A DNA stretch of 64,000 nt from Puccinia triticina (Eukaryota > Basidiomycota > Pucciniomycetes > Pucciniales > Pucciniaceae), in contig NC_070560.1 in assembly GCF_026914185.1 (NCBI RefSeq), positions 4,765,501-4,829,500 of the forward strand, read 5' to 3'. A model generated the notes under the pieces. It was not told where the DNA came from. It searched no databases and saw nothing but the letters and a program-made list of their open reading frames with translations. Positions 32,658 to 44,858 of the stretch are shown piece by piece; position 1 is the stretch's first letter; the number at the start of each line of letters is the position of its first letter. Position numbers and translations under genes: made by a program.

Positions 32658-32997
32658 TGTCATGGTCTGTTCTGTGGAGAGAAAGATGAAGTCTGAGGTT
32701 TCTGGATTCTATATGGTTGATTGCAGGATGAGGAAGCAGTCTGGGATGTCCAGGCTCTTGACCCTTGAGAGCGCCGTCTGTGACATGTACGTGTAATCTA
32801 TGTACATGGAAGCCTGCACTGCAGAGCCCACGCCACAGCTCATAACATGGACTTTGTGTCCCATGTTCTGAGGTTAACATATTTACACAAATTCCAGGGC
32901 ACAGATAATATGCACAATTCTCTGTAACATCAAATTTTTGTGCTTCTGGAACATGTAACAAAGCACTTATTCCATTAGTATGTACCACGATGTGTCA
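32658..32997 (+). mobile_element. TRIM-like element: 5' LTR and start of internal region
   Basis: A 190-bp LTR (32,658-32,847, TGTCATGGTCTGTTCT...CTCATAACA) is followed at once by TGGACTTTGTGTCCC, which has the TGG start expected of a primer-binding site. The next about 150 bp (CCAGGGCACAGATAATATGC, CTGGAACATGTAAC) match the sequence preceding the LTR at 7,461, supporting a 5' LTR plus internal order. The 3' LTR is not found here. Confidence 0.55.
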
Positions 32998-33330
32998 CAA
33001 TCAAATACCTTGACAACTGGGAGGGACTGCTCCCAGTTGACACTCTTGTATGTTGTTGTCAACCAGGAGGGACTGCTCTGGGTCAACATGGCTGCATATA
33101 GTTGTTTCCTAGGAGGGATTCCTCCTGGGGTTGACACAATTGTATGTGTCATGTTGAGCACGCATGCTTATCAAGCAGGAGGGATTCTGCCCGGTTGACA
33201 AGGGTGTCTGGTGTTGTTGACCAGGCTGGAGGGGCTGATGCTGGCAGATAAGCCCACTATGTAGGTTGGCAAGCAGTGGATCCCAGCTGAGCATTTGCCT
33301 CAGAGACCATGGATCCCAGCTGAGCAATTG
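32998..33330. repeat. Diverged minisatellite with GGAGGGAYTSCTC units
   Basis: Five to six degenerate units of about 55-60 bp around CCAGGAGGGACTGCTC and a GGTTGACA partner, some inverted (CAACTGGGAGGGACTGCTCC versus AGGGATTCCTCCTGGGGTTG). It resembles the other palindromic-unit arrays in design but not in sequence. No coding function. Confidence 0.6.
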
Positions 33331-33629
33331 CCTCAGAGCTCAGTCTTGTGTAGTGTACTGTGCATTAGAAAGATGTCAAGCAACTTCCAAATATTCCAGG
33401 ATGTTCCTGCCTGGGATTCTTGTATGAACTTGGTTCTAATTGAGTATTAACTGGAGTATGTTGCATGTCAACTGGTAGTGGTTTCTTGAGTTTTTTTCTG
33501 TATGGTCTCAAAATCTCAGCATCTGTGGAATTTTGCCCGCATGGCTGTCAACCAATGATATTAAAAACATACCCAAGAAACCATTCAACACAGAGGTCAA
33601 AGGATCACCGCTTCTCCTCTTGGTCAGTT
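33331..33629. other. Downstream flank of glutamate 5-kinase, nothing recognised
   Basis: About 300 bp between the minisatellite and the stop codon of the minus-strand glutamate 5-kinase gene. It presumably contains that gene's 3' untranslated region. No further frame is supported. Confidence 0.5.
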
Positions 33630-35512
33630 TCACGTTTCTTTAGGATTATGGTTTGTGGAGGAATGAGCGGGTGATGATGGCTTGAACAAGACAATCGACT
33701 CGATCACATGTTCCGAATCAATATGTCCGAGGGCTGATTCGATCTCAGAGCTATGATTACCGTGATTGATACGGCGGATCCAAGAGTCAGATGTGCAACC
33801 AACCGCAAAAAAAAAACAAATTCATTGAATCTCTGTTGAAAAAAGGTGACTGCACTGACCTGTGAAGACCTTTCAGTTTGTTCATGTCTGAAGAGTTATA
33901 GTTCACTAGTCCACGCCCTACTTCGATCAATTCATCGGATGTTTCATTTGCCGGGGGGCTTGAAGAAGTCGGGATAGGAAGACTGGCCAGTTTGGCTGAC
34001 GGCTGCTCTTGATCGGAAGAGGAGCCTTGAGCTGAGGGCTGAATCAGAAAGCTTTTTGGGACGAGAATAGAGACAGCTTGGGCGACTGCGAAGGTACCGC
34101 AAACTCTGACAAGACCGGCAGGGAGCAGCCTCCCGCCATTGGCATCATCACTGATTGCCTCGTAGGCACCCCTGTCGATCACCACCTTGCCCCTGGGTGC
34201 CAGTCCATGGGCAACCCAAAACTTTCGACTGGTCAGTGGGGTAGGACGTGGAAGAAACACTGTGTAGATCAACTCGGAATGCACCCCGTCTTCGACTCGT
34301 GGAGGCACCAGCAAGGCTGGGGTTGACTCGGGTGAACTGATTGGCTTGGATTGCAACTCTGATATGACCGCTGCAATGCTCTGTGGTTTCGTGCCGTTGC
34401 AGATTATCGTGGCCACGCCGGCCGCAGTGGCGAGTTCCGCCGCGATGAGCTTGGTTTCCATCCCGCCTGTTCCCAGTGAGGATCCCAAGGTAGAGGTCGA
34501 TACTAGATAGAGGTGGGACACCAAATTCAGCAACTTCCGCTTTCTTTGACTATTAGTTTTTCCAAATGACTCTTCCGACCAGAAATGCTTACTGACCCAT
34601 CTTTCGTACCCCTTCGATGTCGTAGACGACCTTGACCATTTGAGCAGATGGGTTGGATCGAGGATTGGCCGTGAATAAGCAGTCGACATCGGTCATGAGG
34701 AACAGGAAGTCGGCGTGACACATAGCCCCAGTGACGGCTGAGAGGGTATCGTTATCTCCAAACTTGATTTCGGAAACTGAAATGGTATCGTTTTCGTTGA
34801 TGATCGGGATCACACCACTATTCAACAAGGTACTCAATGTGGATGAGGCATTCAAGTATCTCGATCTCTTGTTGAATGATAGTTTTCGTTCATGGTCCAA
34901 GCGTAGATTGATTGATTAAGATATGTTACTGGGGTTTCCTCACGTGTTGGGAATACTGTTGAGTAGGCTCACATCTGCCAAATCTCCCCGTGTCAACAGA
35001 ATCTGAGCAATTGGTTGGTTGAGACGACTGAACAGGCTATCCCAGAGTGCAATCAAATGTCCCTGTCCGATCGCAGCCAGCGCCTAGGTCAAGCATGACA
35101 GACATGTCAATTTTTCAGACATTTGTATAGATATTCTGAGTATTCCAACCCACCTGTTTCTCGTTCAGCGATTTTGGTTTCTTGCCCCACCTTCCCTCCA
35201 AGCCACCATCCAGTAACGACATTCGTCTCATTCCCATCCCGATAGCCCCTGACGAGACTAGCACGACCTTGTGTCCAATAGCTCTCAGATCCACGCATGT
35301 TTCTACCAAATTTGCTAGCAGGCCTAACCGTGGTTGAAGGTTTTGTTCAGAGAGGATAGACGAAGTTCCTATCGATCATACCAATTAGCTATCCAAACAT
35401 ATTTATTTCGCAGTCACAGCAAAATATACCCACCTAGTTTGATGACTATTGTCGAGCCTCCGACGGGTGTGATTCCATCTTTCGAAGAGGCTCCTGGGGG
35501 TGACTTGTTCAT
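33630..35512 (-). CDS. PRO1: Glutamate 5-kinase (gamma-glutamyl kinase), six exons
   Basis: Phosphorylates L-glutamate with ATP, the first step of proline synthesis in the cytosol. Exons (minus): 35512-35434, 35368-35154, 35083-34973, 34867-34597, 34502-33860, 33750-33630. Together they make 1,440 nt, 479 residues. The start ATG is at 35,512. The amino-acid kinase fold shows [52 protein letters not shown] and [15 protein letters not shown]. The C-terminal PUA domain has [31 protein letters not shown] and [20 protein letters not shown]. Each junction was chosen because it restores family sequence in frame; introns 4 and 5 use GTCAGT donors. Length is near the fungal norm (about 430-480). It is divergent from CACTIN across a 258-bp gap. 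Confidence 0.93.
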
Positions 35513-35770
35513 GACGGTGTTGATGCTATGGATGACAGTGTTTCTGTTGACCAAGATTGAAGACTGGATGTCCCACGGCGGGTGACATGCACTGTGCAGT
35601 CCCAGAAGTTTTCACCCGACAGTGGACACTTGGTCGACAGTCCTTGTGACATGTCAAACTGACGATGTGGGTTGAGCAGGAGCTGTTTGTCAATAATCGC
35701 CTCGCCATTGCTCGCTACACAATCCTCAAGAATCCAACACTTTCCATCCTCACCAACTTTCTAGGGCTCC
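35513..35770. promoter_or_regulatory. Shared divergent promoter region between PRO1 and CACTIN
   Basis: Only 258 bp separate the two start codons on opposite strands, so both promoters and 5' leaders must lie here. No clear TATA box is visible. The sequence includes GTCGACAG-like and GGTGACATG motifs but none that I can assign to a factor. Confidence 0.6.
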
Positions 35771-38136
35771 ATGGGACGAGAACCATCGCCCGGCAGGGAC
35801 TCTTCATACGCTCGGTCCCGGCGATCACCACCAAGAGATTCCTCAAGGGACCGGCAGCGCGGGCGACGATCGCCCAGTCGACACCGCGATGATGACCGCC
35901 ATCACAAGTCCCGCAAAAGAAGTCGGACCCGCTCACCTATCTCTTCTGACTCCGAAAGAGGTCGGCGTACCCGGCGGGATGAATCAGTCACCTCGGAGAA
36001 AAGCGAGCGCCATTCCAGCAAGCATCGACATCGATCTCACAAGTAAGTTCATCTATCATGAAACTTCCCAATGTACAGGAGCAATTGCATTAAGTATCCT
36101 CCTAATCCTGCAGGAGTAAACGTGAATCTTCCAAGGAGCGACGGGCACGCAAAACGGCAGAGAAAGCTGCGCGAAAACTTGAGCGTCGATCGGAACGAAA
36201 AAGTATGCGAGAAGAGGCCGATCGCCGGGCAGCTGCCGAGCTTTCCATGTATTCAGCGATCGACAATCCATTTCACGATGCGAATCTATCGACTCAGTTC
36301 GACTGGTCTAAGAAGCGGGAACGAGAAAGAAAGATGGGGCTTAGTGCTGAGGAAGCAAGCAGACGGGATGCTGAACGACGGGCAGAGGCTGCTGAAGAGC
36401 TTGAACGACTCGCGCGTCGTCGAGCGGAGAGAGAGAAGGAGCTCGAGCTCCGAGAGGCCGAAAGCAACCGGATGGCTCAGATGGCCGAAAGTGCACAGAT
36501 GGCCGAATGGATTGCCAAGGAAGATGACTTCCAACTCGAACAGGCCCAGAAGCGAGCAGAGATTCGAGTACGGGAGAAGAGAGCCAAGCCGATCGATCTT
36601 CTTGCCCTCAACCTCAAGTGGGGTCACCGCGATTTCGAGGCCGAAGAGGATTTGAAGAAAAATACCCTCCAAGGGCTCATCAACGAAGCTAGTGAAGAAG
36701 AGGATGATGGGGCAGGCATGGAAGTCGATCTGGATGAACCCTACACAATCTTTGATAACCTGACCTTGGAGGAAACTCAAGGACTGGCTGAAGACATCAA
36801 GATGCACATCGCTCTAGAAAAATCGGAATCCAAGCTTGAGTTTTGGCGATGCTTACAATGTGTCTGTGATGATGCGCTCGCTCAACTGACGTCTGAACGA
36901 AACTTGGCACACGATGCTCTCCGGGCTGCAGCAGCGATCCGGGATCAGGTAACCCGGTTGCTGGAAGGAAAGAATTACGAGCAACTGATCGCGCTGGAGT
37001 CGAATATCAAGACCAAGCTTGCTGGAAATGAACCGGTCGATCCAGAATATTGGGAAGGCCTTCTTGCTCAGTTGAAAGTCTGGAAGGCCAAGGCGAAATT
37101 GAAGGCGATGCACGAGGTCGTACTTCGTAACCGATTGGAGTATCTCCGTCGTCGTCAACGTGACGAGGCCGTTAAAGTGCAAGCTGAGCTTGCTAGCAGT
37201 TTGCTGAATCAACCAAGTGCCAGTCTTGCGACTCATCCACATCATGATAGCCACGAAGCTGAAGAAGACGAGGCACAACTCGTGGTCGAAGAAGTGGCAG
37301 AGGAGTTCGAGACCGACATGGAGCCTCAGTTGATCCAACACCTCTCGCTTGAGGACCAGAAACTCGATATGATCTCACCCATTGAAGACTGGACTCAAAT
37401 CATCAATGCCCGTCAGATGGTACTTAGCACTCGATTCGTGCCCAAGACTAAACATGGCTCAGATTCGAAAGACCAGGATATACTGGATCGGGACGCGCTG
37501 GCTGAAAAACTATATGCCCAAGAGGCTGAGAAAGGTCTGGGCGAAGAGGAAGAAATGTTCGAGCTGGAAGCTGAGATGGGCCGACAAAGTTATAACTGGG
37601 AAGACAAATATCGACCACGTAAACCAAGATACTTCAACAAGGTTCATACCGGCTACGAATGGAATAAATACAATCAGACCCACTATAATACAGATAACCC
37701 ACCGCCAAAGGTCGTCCAAGGCTACAGTATGTCACTTTCCCATATTATCTCCGATTCTGATGACTTGCGGGCATTAATATTTTATTGAGCTTTTTGCTCC
37801 TAGAATTCAACATATTCTACCCGGATCTGATCGACAAAAGTCGAGCTCCAACTTATAAAATTATCAAAAATAAGGAGAATGAGGATGTGGCCACTCTGTT
37901 GTTTAAAGCTGGTCCACCTTATGAAGACATCGCCTTTACGATCGTCAACAAAGATTGGGAGCATAGTCACAAACGCGGCTTTAGGAGCTCTTTTGATCGA
38001 GGGGTGAGTGACTGTGACGTATTACCTGACTGGTTAACACCTATCTCACCCAATCGTGGCCTTTTTTTTCTCTCTCTTATCGTCACAGGTTCTTCAGCTG
38101 CATTTTACGCTCAAACGGATCCACTACCGAAAATAG
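35771..38136 (+). CDS. CACTIN: Cactin, spliceosome-associated protein, four exons
   Basis: Cactin is a conserved nuclear factor associated with late spliceosomes. Exons 35771-36042, 36114-37726, 37804-38003 and 38089-38136 join to 2,133 nt (710 residues), with GT-AG introns of 71, 77 and 85 nt. Residues 1-90 are an arginine/serine-rich domain (PPRDSSRDRQRGRRSPSRH). Charged coiled coils follow (about 95-240), then the cactin middle domain (FWRCLQCVCDDALAQL ... YWEGLLAQLKVWKAKAKL). The signature C-terminal domain reads YEWNKYNQTHYNTDNPPPK, GYKFNIFYPDLIDKS, AGPPYEDIAFTIVN, WEHSHKRGFR and ends LQLHFTLKRIHYRK. The last exon is only 15 codons plus stop. Head-to-head neighbour of PRO1. Confidence 0.94.
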
Positions 38137-40127
38137 TTTGGCGGGCCGGGTGTCGCATGTTGCTTCCAATCTGGGCTCAGCCACACGTCGCATCACGTAG
38201 TTATTCCTCTTCGTAGCCAAAGCATCTCGTGTATATGTTAACGCTGAACTTCTGCTTGTTCTCATTTCCTAATGTAAAAAAACACTTCTTTACTATTTGT
38301 AATGTCAGAACCTCCAAGGTTCAGATAGCCGTTCCATATCAGCAATTGAGCAATTTTAGTGTTTTTCATGACCGCGTCTTCAGCTTGAATTTCAACTGAT
38401 CGTCAAGTGTGATGAAATACTTGATTCCACAGCATCTATTGGTTGCAACTGGCGACCGAAGTCCATTCTTCTCTAAAGGCTTATGGCTGCTCCATCTCAT
38501 GGGCAACTTGGAACTTGAAGTTCTTTCCAGGTTAAATACTTGACCAGCAATTGGGAAAGATCGAGATAGTAAATCAATAACAAGCAGCAAGTAGAATAAA
38601 AATCAATCCGCGCATGTGACCAAGATTCAGAAACACCCGCAAAAAAGTTGATTGAACGAGACTGATGTTGTATGCATATTACCGAGTACGCCGATATGTA
38701 ACTGTTTTGTCTCTTGGGCGTCTTACGTGTGCCCGGAGGCTTGGGGAGAGAACGAAGGCTTGCCAGCAGCTGACTGGTTCCACCTGAGCAGTTTTCCGCG
38801 GGCAGCCGCCACAGGCTACATCACAGCGGTCAGACCTGAGGCTGCTTGAAGTCCTTGCATTGCGTAACGTGGTATGTATTGTGTTCAAACCTTTGTTTCC
38901 CCGGATTCAGATGGTTTCTTGCGTGACTGGGGAAGCCACCAGGAGCCACGCCCCTGGTGAAGCCCATTGAGTAAACGCAACCCAGGTTCTAGAATACATT
39001 GGCATGGAATGGACAAAACATGAATATGTATGGTGGATATTTTAACTCAAATCACCAAATTCGGTTACCCACGTGTTAGAACGTACCTTCATTGGGGACG
39101 CGGCAGGAGGTTGCTTATGCAGAGCAAATTTTGCAAAACATTCGTCGGCAAATTGTTAACCCGGCAGCAGCGGCGAGGTAGAGAAAATGGAAAGTTGGTC
39201 GCCCTTTGATGCTGGAATGGCAGTCAATCTGCGACAGATTTCTCTGGACAGGTGCCCGAATCACAATACATAGGCAGCAATAGCCGATCTCTTATGCGCC
39301 CTCCACATAGCTCACTGCAGCCGATTCCGATCAGAAGTCCCATCCCTCATATTGTAACCGAGTGGATATTTATTCACCCTTATAATTTATGATGATAGTT
39401 ACATAATATCGTTTTGGGGGCTGTTATGCCGAAGGCCGGTATGTTAACCTTGGACAACTCGCAACTGGAGCAGTTTTGTCAGATCAGGTGCATACATACA
39501 CATACATACAGTCACATGTTGACGGAAATGTGGGAGTGCATGAGCGCACCCCGGGCGAAACTGAAAATGTGTATCCGGAAAAATGTTTTCCTTAGGCACT
39601 CTCTCGTCCCCGCCAGTCTGTCCCGAGTCACTCATTCCGAGTCGGCGGTGGATGATGTATCGAGCCTTGCTAGTCCAGTTCGAGGCGCCCAGACCAGGAG
39701 CCCCCGTGATTTTGCCAGATGCACAGCTCTCAGCACCTCTCGACCATCCGCTCCAGTGTTCATTGCCTTGTACCTCGTGCATAAAGCATCTTCATCCTCC
39801 TTTCATCCTCCCTATCTTCCTCATCTCCTAGATAGATTTACACGCGTCTAACAACCATTGAGCTTGATCTCATTCAACTCAGTTCATTTTGTCAGCCAGT
39901 GTTTTCTGTCAGATAACTTTCAAGCTTTCAAGTTGATTCTTCGGCTCGGAGCCTCGGCTTATCCACACTCGAAGTGAACTGTGGCTGTAGGGTTCGTACA
40001 TCCTACATATTTATTTAAAAGAAAATCTCCAAAAATTCTTATTGTCAGCATCCTTCGTCGTTTGAAGCCGATTGGCTTGATTTGGATTACCTAGTTCGAG
40101 CATATTTGTTACTTTCCTCCCGCTTGG
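38137..40127. other. Intergenic region between CACTIN and the monooxygenase
   Basis: About 2 kb without a supported gene or repeat family. It should hold the CACTIN 3' region and the monooxygenase promoter. Frames at 39,414-39,851 have no recognisable domain. Confidence 0.5.
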
Positions 40128-42861
40128 ATGGGCAAGGAATTCTCGCCATCGGTAGATACTACCGACGTGCTCATCGTCGGGGCTGGGCCAGCCGGACTGA
40201 TGGCCTCGCTGTGCCTGCACACCTTTGGTCTTTCGGTGCTCCACATTGATAATCGGCCAGAACCTACAAGCGCCGGAAGGGCCGATGGAATCCAGCCACG
40301 GACTTTAGAGGTCATCCATCATTACGCCCTCCATAATTCCCCTTTATCTCCAGCACTTAAATCTCAGTTTGTGAGCGCTCTTCTGACACGCAATCTGAAT
40401 CAGTTTAGGTTCTCAGAAATATCGGTCCTTGGATCCCTCCGAAAATACCTTCTTCTTCCGAGCCTCCTCCCGCCGCTCAAACGCCTAGGAATTCTACCCT
40501 TGGGATCGCAAAGAATCTGATTGCACGTGGCGTTAGAGTCTACGAGGTATCTTTTTGGGTCAGTGACTTTCACGACCGAGCCAGCTCGCCCCCTTTCACT
40601 CATAATGCTATAATCTGAACGTAAAAACAGGACCCAACTCCTAATACACCGTTAGCAAGAACCTCGCGAGCAAGGTCCTGTCCGGATTTCATTGATGTTC
40701 GGGATCGCTATACGCTATTGCTACACCAAGGAATCATAGAGCGGGAATTCCTGGCAGAGATCTCAGCCCGGGCACCGAATTCGCGCGTCTTAAGGCCACT
40801 TGAATTTATCAGCTGCAGCCACAAAACAAGCAGTGAGGAACCCACAGACTACCCGATTGAAGCAATTGTCAGGGCGGAAGATGGCACAGAAAAGTCGATC
40901 CGGACAAAATATCTTCTAGGCTGCGATGGTGCTAAGAGTGATGTTCGAAAGTCTTTGGGCGGGGCTATCAGGTTAGAGGGAGAGGGGACTCACATTGTTT
41001 GGGGCGTCATGGATTGTTGGGTACAATCTGACTTCCGTAAGTCAATCTCTGAAAATGTTTATCCTCCTCAGAATTCTCCGCAGCTGATTTACTGCTGCTC
41101 TTCGATTGAACAACAGCCGACTTGAAACTGAAGTGTTTAATTCATTCAAGACACGACGGCTCGATTATGGTCATACCTAGGGAAAATAATCTTGTTAGAT
41201 TCTATGTCCAACTACTCAACGAAGATTCACAATGCGGTAAGGTTCTTAAATTCCCAGTTTTTCAAAAGCTGCCTCACTTTGCTCTCTGTTTTCATCCTTC
41301 TTTATTTCTCTTGGGTTTTAGTCACTAATACCTTACTTTGATTCATTAACATGCAGCCAAATACACGGCCACTCTTGCTACCTGTCAAGAACAAGCTAAA
41401 AAAATCTTTTATCCGTACACCTTGAAGTTTGGGGATACAGATTGGTTTAGCATCTATCAAATTGGGCAACGATTAGCCAACACCTGTACGCAATCCTCCT
41501 CAATTATCTCAAAAAATCTACTCGTCACTAAGAATGGTATATGCCGACATCCGTTGTCAATGGTGATAAATCTAGATACTTTGGATGGTCGAATAATACT
41601 TGGCGGCGATGCGGTACATACTCACAGTCCTAAAGCTGGTCAAGGTGTAAGATCTCCACGAGTATCGGTTTACAGTAAAAAATGACGATTGAAGCACTCA
41701 GATGAGCCATCTCGGGCCGATTTTTTCTTCTGCACTTGTACCCCTACCCGCTTGCATCGATACACAGATGAACATTTCGATGCTCGACATGTTTTCATTA
41801 GCATGGAAGATTAACTTAGTCGAAAAGGGCCTTGGGAAGAGGGAGACTATCATGGAGACTTACGAGCAAGAACGTCGAGGGGTTGCCCAAGAATTGATGG
41901 CATTTGACGCTGAGTATAGTAAACTATTTTCCGGTCGGGGTGCCTCAGTCAAAGGTTTAGACAAGACTCAGGCAGCAAATGGGTTCGAAGTTGATCCTCA
42001 GCGATTTATTGAGCTATTCAAGCAGAGTAAGCTAACTTCTATCAACAACATGTGGGATACATAGCAATCTGATCAATCTGGGGGTGCAACGACGAATCTT
42101 GAATGAATAGATGCTTATTTTACTTCGGGCTGTGGCGCTGTCTATCCTCCGAACGTGTTCAACTCCCAGGCCAATTCGGAGGGATTCAAAAGTCAAATCG
42201 AGTGTCAGATTGACGGCCGCTTGAGAGCGGGAGAAAGACTGCTACCGGGGGATGCGATCCGGGTAATCGATGGGAACCCAGTGAGGATCGAGCAAGAAAT
42301 TAGGATGGATGGCGCATTCCGAATCTATGTCTTCCTCGGCGCTTTTCCCGCCGGTAACCGCTTGGACCACCTCGGTGGGAGCGGGTGCTTCCTGAACAGG
42401 TTTCGGGCTACCAATGGCCAGCGCTGTTCCATCTTCGATCCACAACCTTCAGCCGCGAATCCCTTCTTCACCCTCTTGCTCGTCACTTCCCGCTCACGAG
42501 ACGAATGGGACATCGCAGATTTGCCGCCGTTGTTCTCCGGCCCTTATTCCTCACAGGTCTATGTTGATGATATCGCCAATACCGTGGTTGAGAATGGATC
42601 TCCAAGAACGTGCTCTTTGCATTCCAAGTATGGTGAGTCAATATCTGGTTTTCTGCTCGACCTACCTTACTCCCAACGAGAAACGAGAATCCATCAAATC
42701 CTCGGTTGCTCATCATAGGTTTCGATGAGAACGAAGCCGGCGGTGGCATAATCATCGTTAGACCGGACGGATACGTCGGCTCGGTCGTAAGCCTTAGCGA
42801 GCCAGGGTGGATGGCAGTCGAAAAATATTTCGAAGGATTCTTGATTGAGTCCGGAGTTTGA
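40128..42861 (+). CDS. FAD-dependent phenol 2-monooxygenase-like protein, eight exons
   Basis: Flavoprotein of the phenol hydroxylase family, expected to hydroxylate an aromatic substrate with NADPH and O2; the substrate cannot be told from sequence. Exons 40128-40370, 40514-40558, 40631-41036, 41117-41236, 41357-41646, 41768-42026, 42111-42632 and 42719-42861 give 2,028 nt, 675 residues, close to family size. Landmarks: FAD motif [12 protein letters not shown] (about 13-24), [63 protein letters not shown] (about 355-368) flowing into [14 protein letters not shown], and a thioredoxin-like C-terminal domain with GCGAVYPPN and [11 protein letters not shown]. All junctions preserve frame. Exon 1 ends with about 13 extra residues ([12 protein letters not shown] region) not typical of the family, so its 3' splice choice is the least certain. 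Intron 2 uses a GTCAGT donor. Confidence 0.9.
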
Positions 42862-43439
42862 CTCTTCACTTCGGTGCTTTCAATATTCTATTAGAACCTG
42901 TTTGCCAGAGATTGGTCACCCTCCAGTCACAGCCCGCAATATCTGAATGCCCACTCCGTTCTTTGGCCAGCTCACCGCACCACACTAGCAATTAGCTCAG
43001 TCTTCAAAATCGTTTTCTCATTTTATTATCTCTTATCAAGGACCCAGTAGGAACTTATAACTTAATCTGGTATGAACTTATAAATTAACTCTAATGATCA
43101 ACTTCCATCAATGTAGGACTACTCATCAATTGTAATAATGCTATTTCACTAAAATATAACGACATGCAAACATGATTATGTATGCTATTTGAGAAAGCTA
43201 TAACCTATCTGAGCATTCTCTATCTGTCCAGACTTACCACAAACCCTGTTTTTCAAGTTTCAATATTTTTATCATTATAAATCATTGTTGTTTTTGTTTC
43301 ATTTTTCGGACTGGAATTAAGCAGTCATAACATTGAAGTTAGTCTATTCTTTTGCTGAATTTCCTAATTCATGGGGGTTTGAACTTTGGTGTCATTAGAA
43401 AAATTCGGGGATATTGATTTTTACAATAGGGGGGTTCAC
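42862..43439. other. Downstream flank of the monooxygenase, nothing recognised
   Basis: AT-rich sequence with no supported gene, presumably including the 3' untranslated region of the monooxygenase. Confidence 0.5.
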
Positions 43440-44800
43440 AATTGGATTTTTGGCTCCTGGTGACCCCATAAAATCTTCCTTGCTGGTGCACATTTGGGCC
43501 ATAAAATTACCACCAGAAATGGTAAAACTTTGCTGGTCATCCAACAGGGACCAGCAAAATTTTACGGCACCCCTTCTGATGACCAGTCAATACCAGTCAT
43601 CACCTGGAATGCATAACTCCATCTGATGGCTGGTCAACACGGGTCATTGGGTTGGGTACACACTCAACTCTTCCCCAACACCGGTGATCGGACACACGCA
43701 CACACCCCTAACCTGGTCATCGAGTGGATACACACTCCACTCGATGACCCGGGTTGGCCATCAACTGCACACACTCCACTTGATGACCTAGCCGGTCATC
43801 GAGTGGGTAACTACATACTCGACTTGATAACTGGACCGGGTCATTGAGTGGGTACACACTCCACTTGATGACCCGATTGGGTCATCCATACTGACTCAAT
43901 GGCCGGACCAGGTCATCAAGTGGACACATACACTCCACTCAATGGCCGGACCAGGTCATCCAGTGGATACACACTCCACCAATGACCAAGTTGGTCATTG
44001 AGTGGGTAACTACTCCACCAATGACCGGGTTGGTCATCAAGTGGGCTACCCGCTCCACTCGATGAACCAAACGGGAAATTGAGTGGAGTGTATATCCACC
44101 TGATGACTGGATTGGCCATTGAGTGGATAACTACTTGACTTGATGTCCTGGTCCGGCCATTGAGTGGAGTGTGTATCCACTTGATAGCCAGACCGGGCCA
44201 TTGAGTGGAGTAGTTATCCACTCAATGACTGAGCCGGTCATTGAGTGGGGACCGGATTGGGTCATTGAGTGGGGACCGGATTGGGTCATTGAGTGGAGTA
44301 GTTATCCACTCGATGACCAAGCCGGTCATTGAGTGGGGTGTGTATCCACTCAATGGCCGGACCGGGTCATTGAGTGGAGTAAGTGGGGTGTGTGCACTCA
44401 ATGACCAAGCTGGTCATTGAGTGGAGTGTGTATCCACTCAATGACCCGGTCCGGGATCCACACCGATGAGCCGGTCCGGTCATCGAGTGGAGTGTGTATC
44501 CACTCAATGACCCGGTCCGGGATCCACACTGATAAGCCGGTCCGGCCATTGAGTGGATACACACCCCACTTGATGACCGGCTTGGTCATTGAGTGGATAA
44601 CTACTCCACTCAATGACCGGCTTGCTCATTGAGTGGATAACTACTCCACTCAATGAACCGGTCCGGTCATCCAGTGGAGTGTGTACCCACTCGATGACCT
44701 GGTAGTGGTGATCCACTCAATGACCCAAAGTCATCAAGTGGAGTATGTATCCACCTGAAGACCAGGTTGGTCATTGAGTGGGGTGCATGTATGGGTGTTT
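43440..44800. repeat. Large palindromic-unit minisatellite (TGAGTGGAGTGTGTATCCACTCAATGACC type)
   Basis: From 43,625 about 25-30 diverged units of 35-45 bp. Each contains a hairpin of the form GGTCATTGAGTGGA ... TCCACTCAATGACC around a short ACACAC or TAACTA loop. The unit core ATGACCGG/CCGGTCAT is shared with the array at 855-1,125. The left shoulder (43,440-43,620) has looser CTGGTGACC / GGTCATCCAAC inverted words. All frames on both strands (HSMTRSGIHTDEPV-type) are repeat translations. Confidence 0.9.
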
Positions 44801-44858
44801 GTTGACCCCATGATTGGCCTTTCATAGGTTGAGGTGTGTGAGATCAATGGCCGGTCTT

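Noticed and set aside
43620..44800. Possible CRISPR-like or gene array of regularly spaced palindromic repeats
   Set aside because: Units are contiguous and diverged with no unique spacers, in a eukaryotic context; it is a minisatellite.
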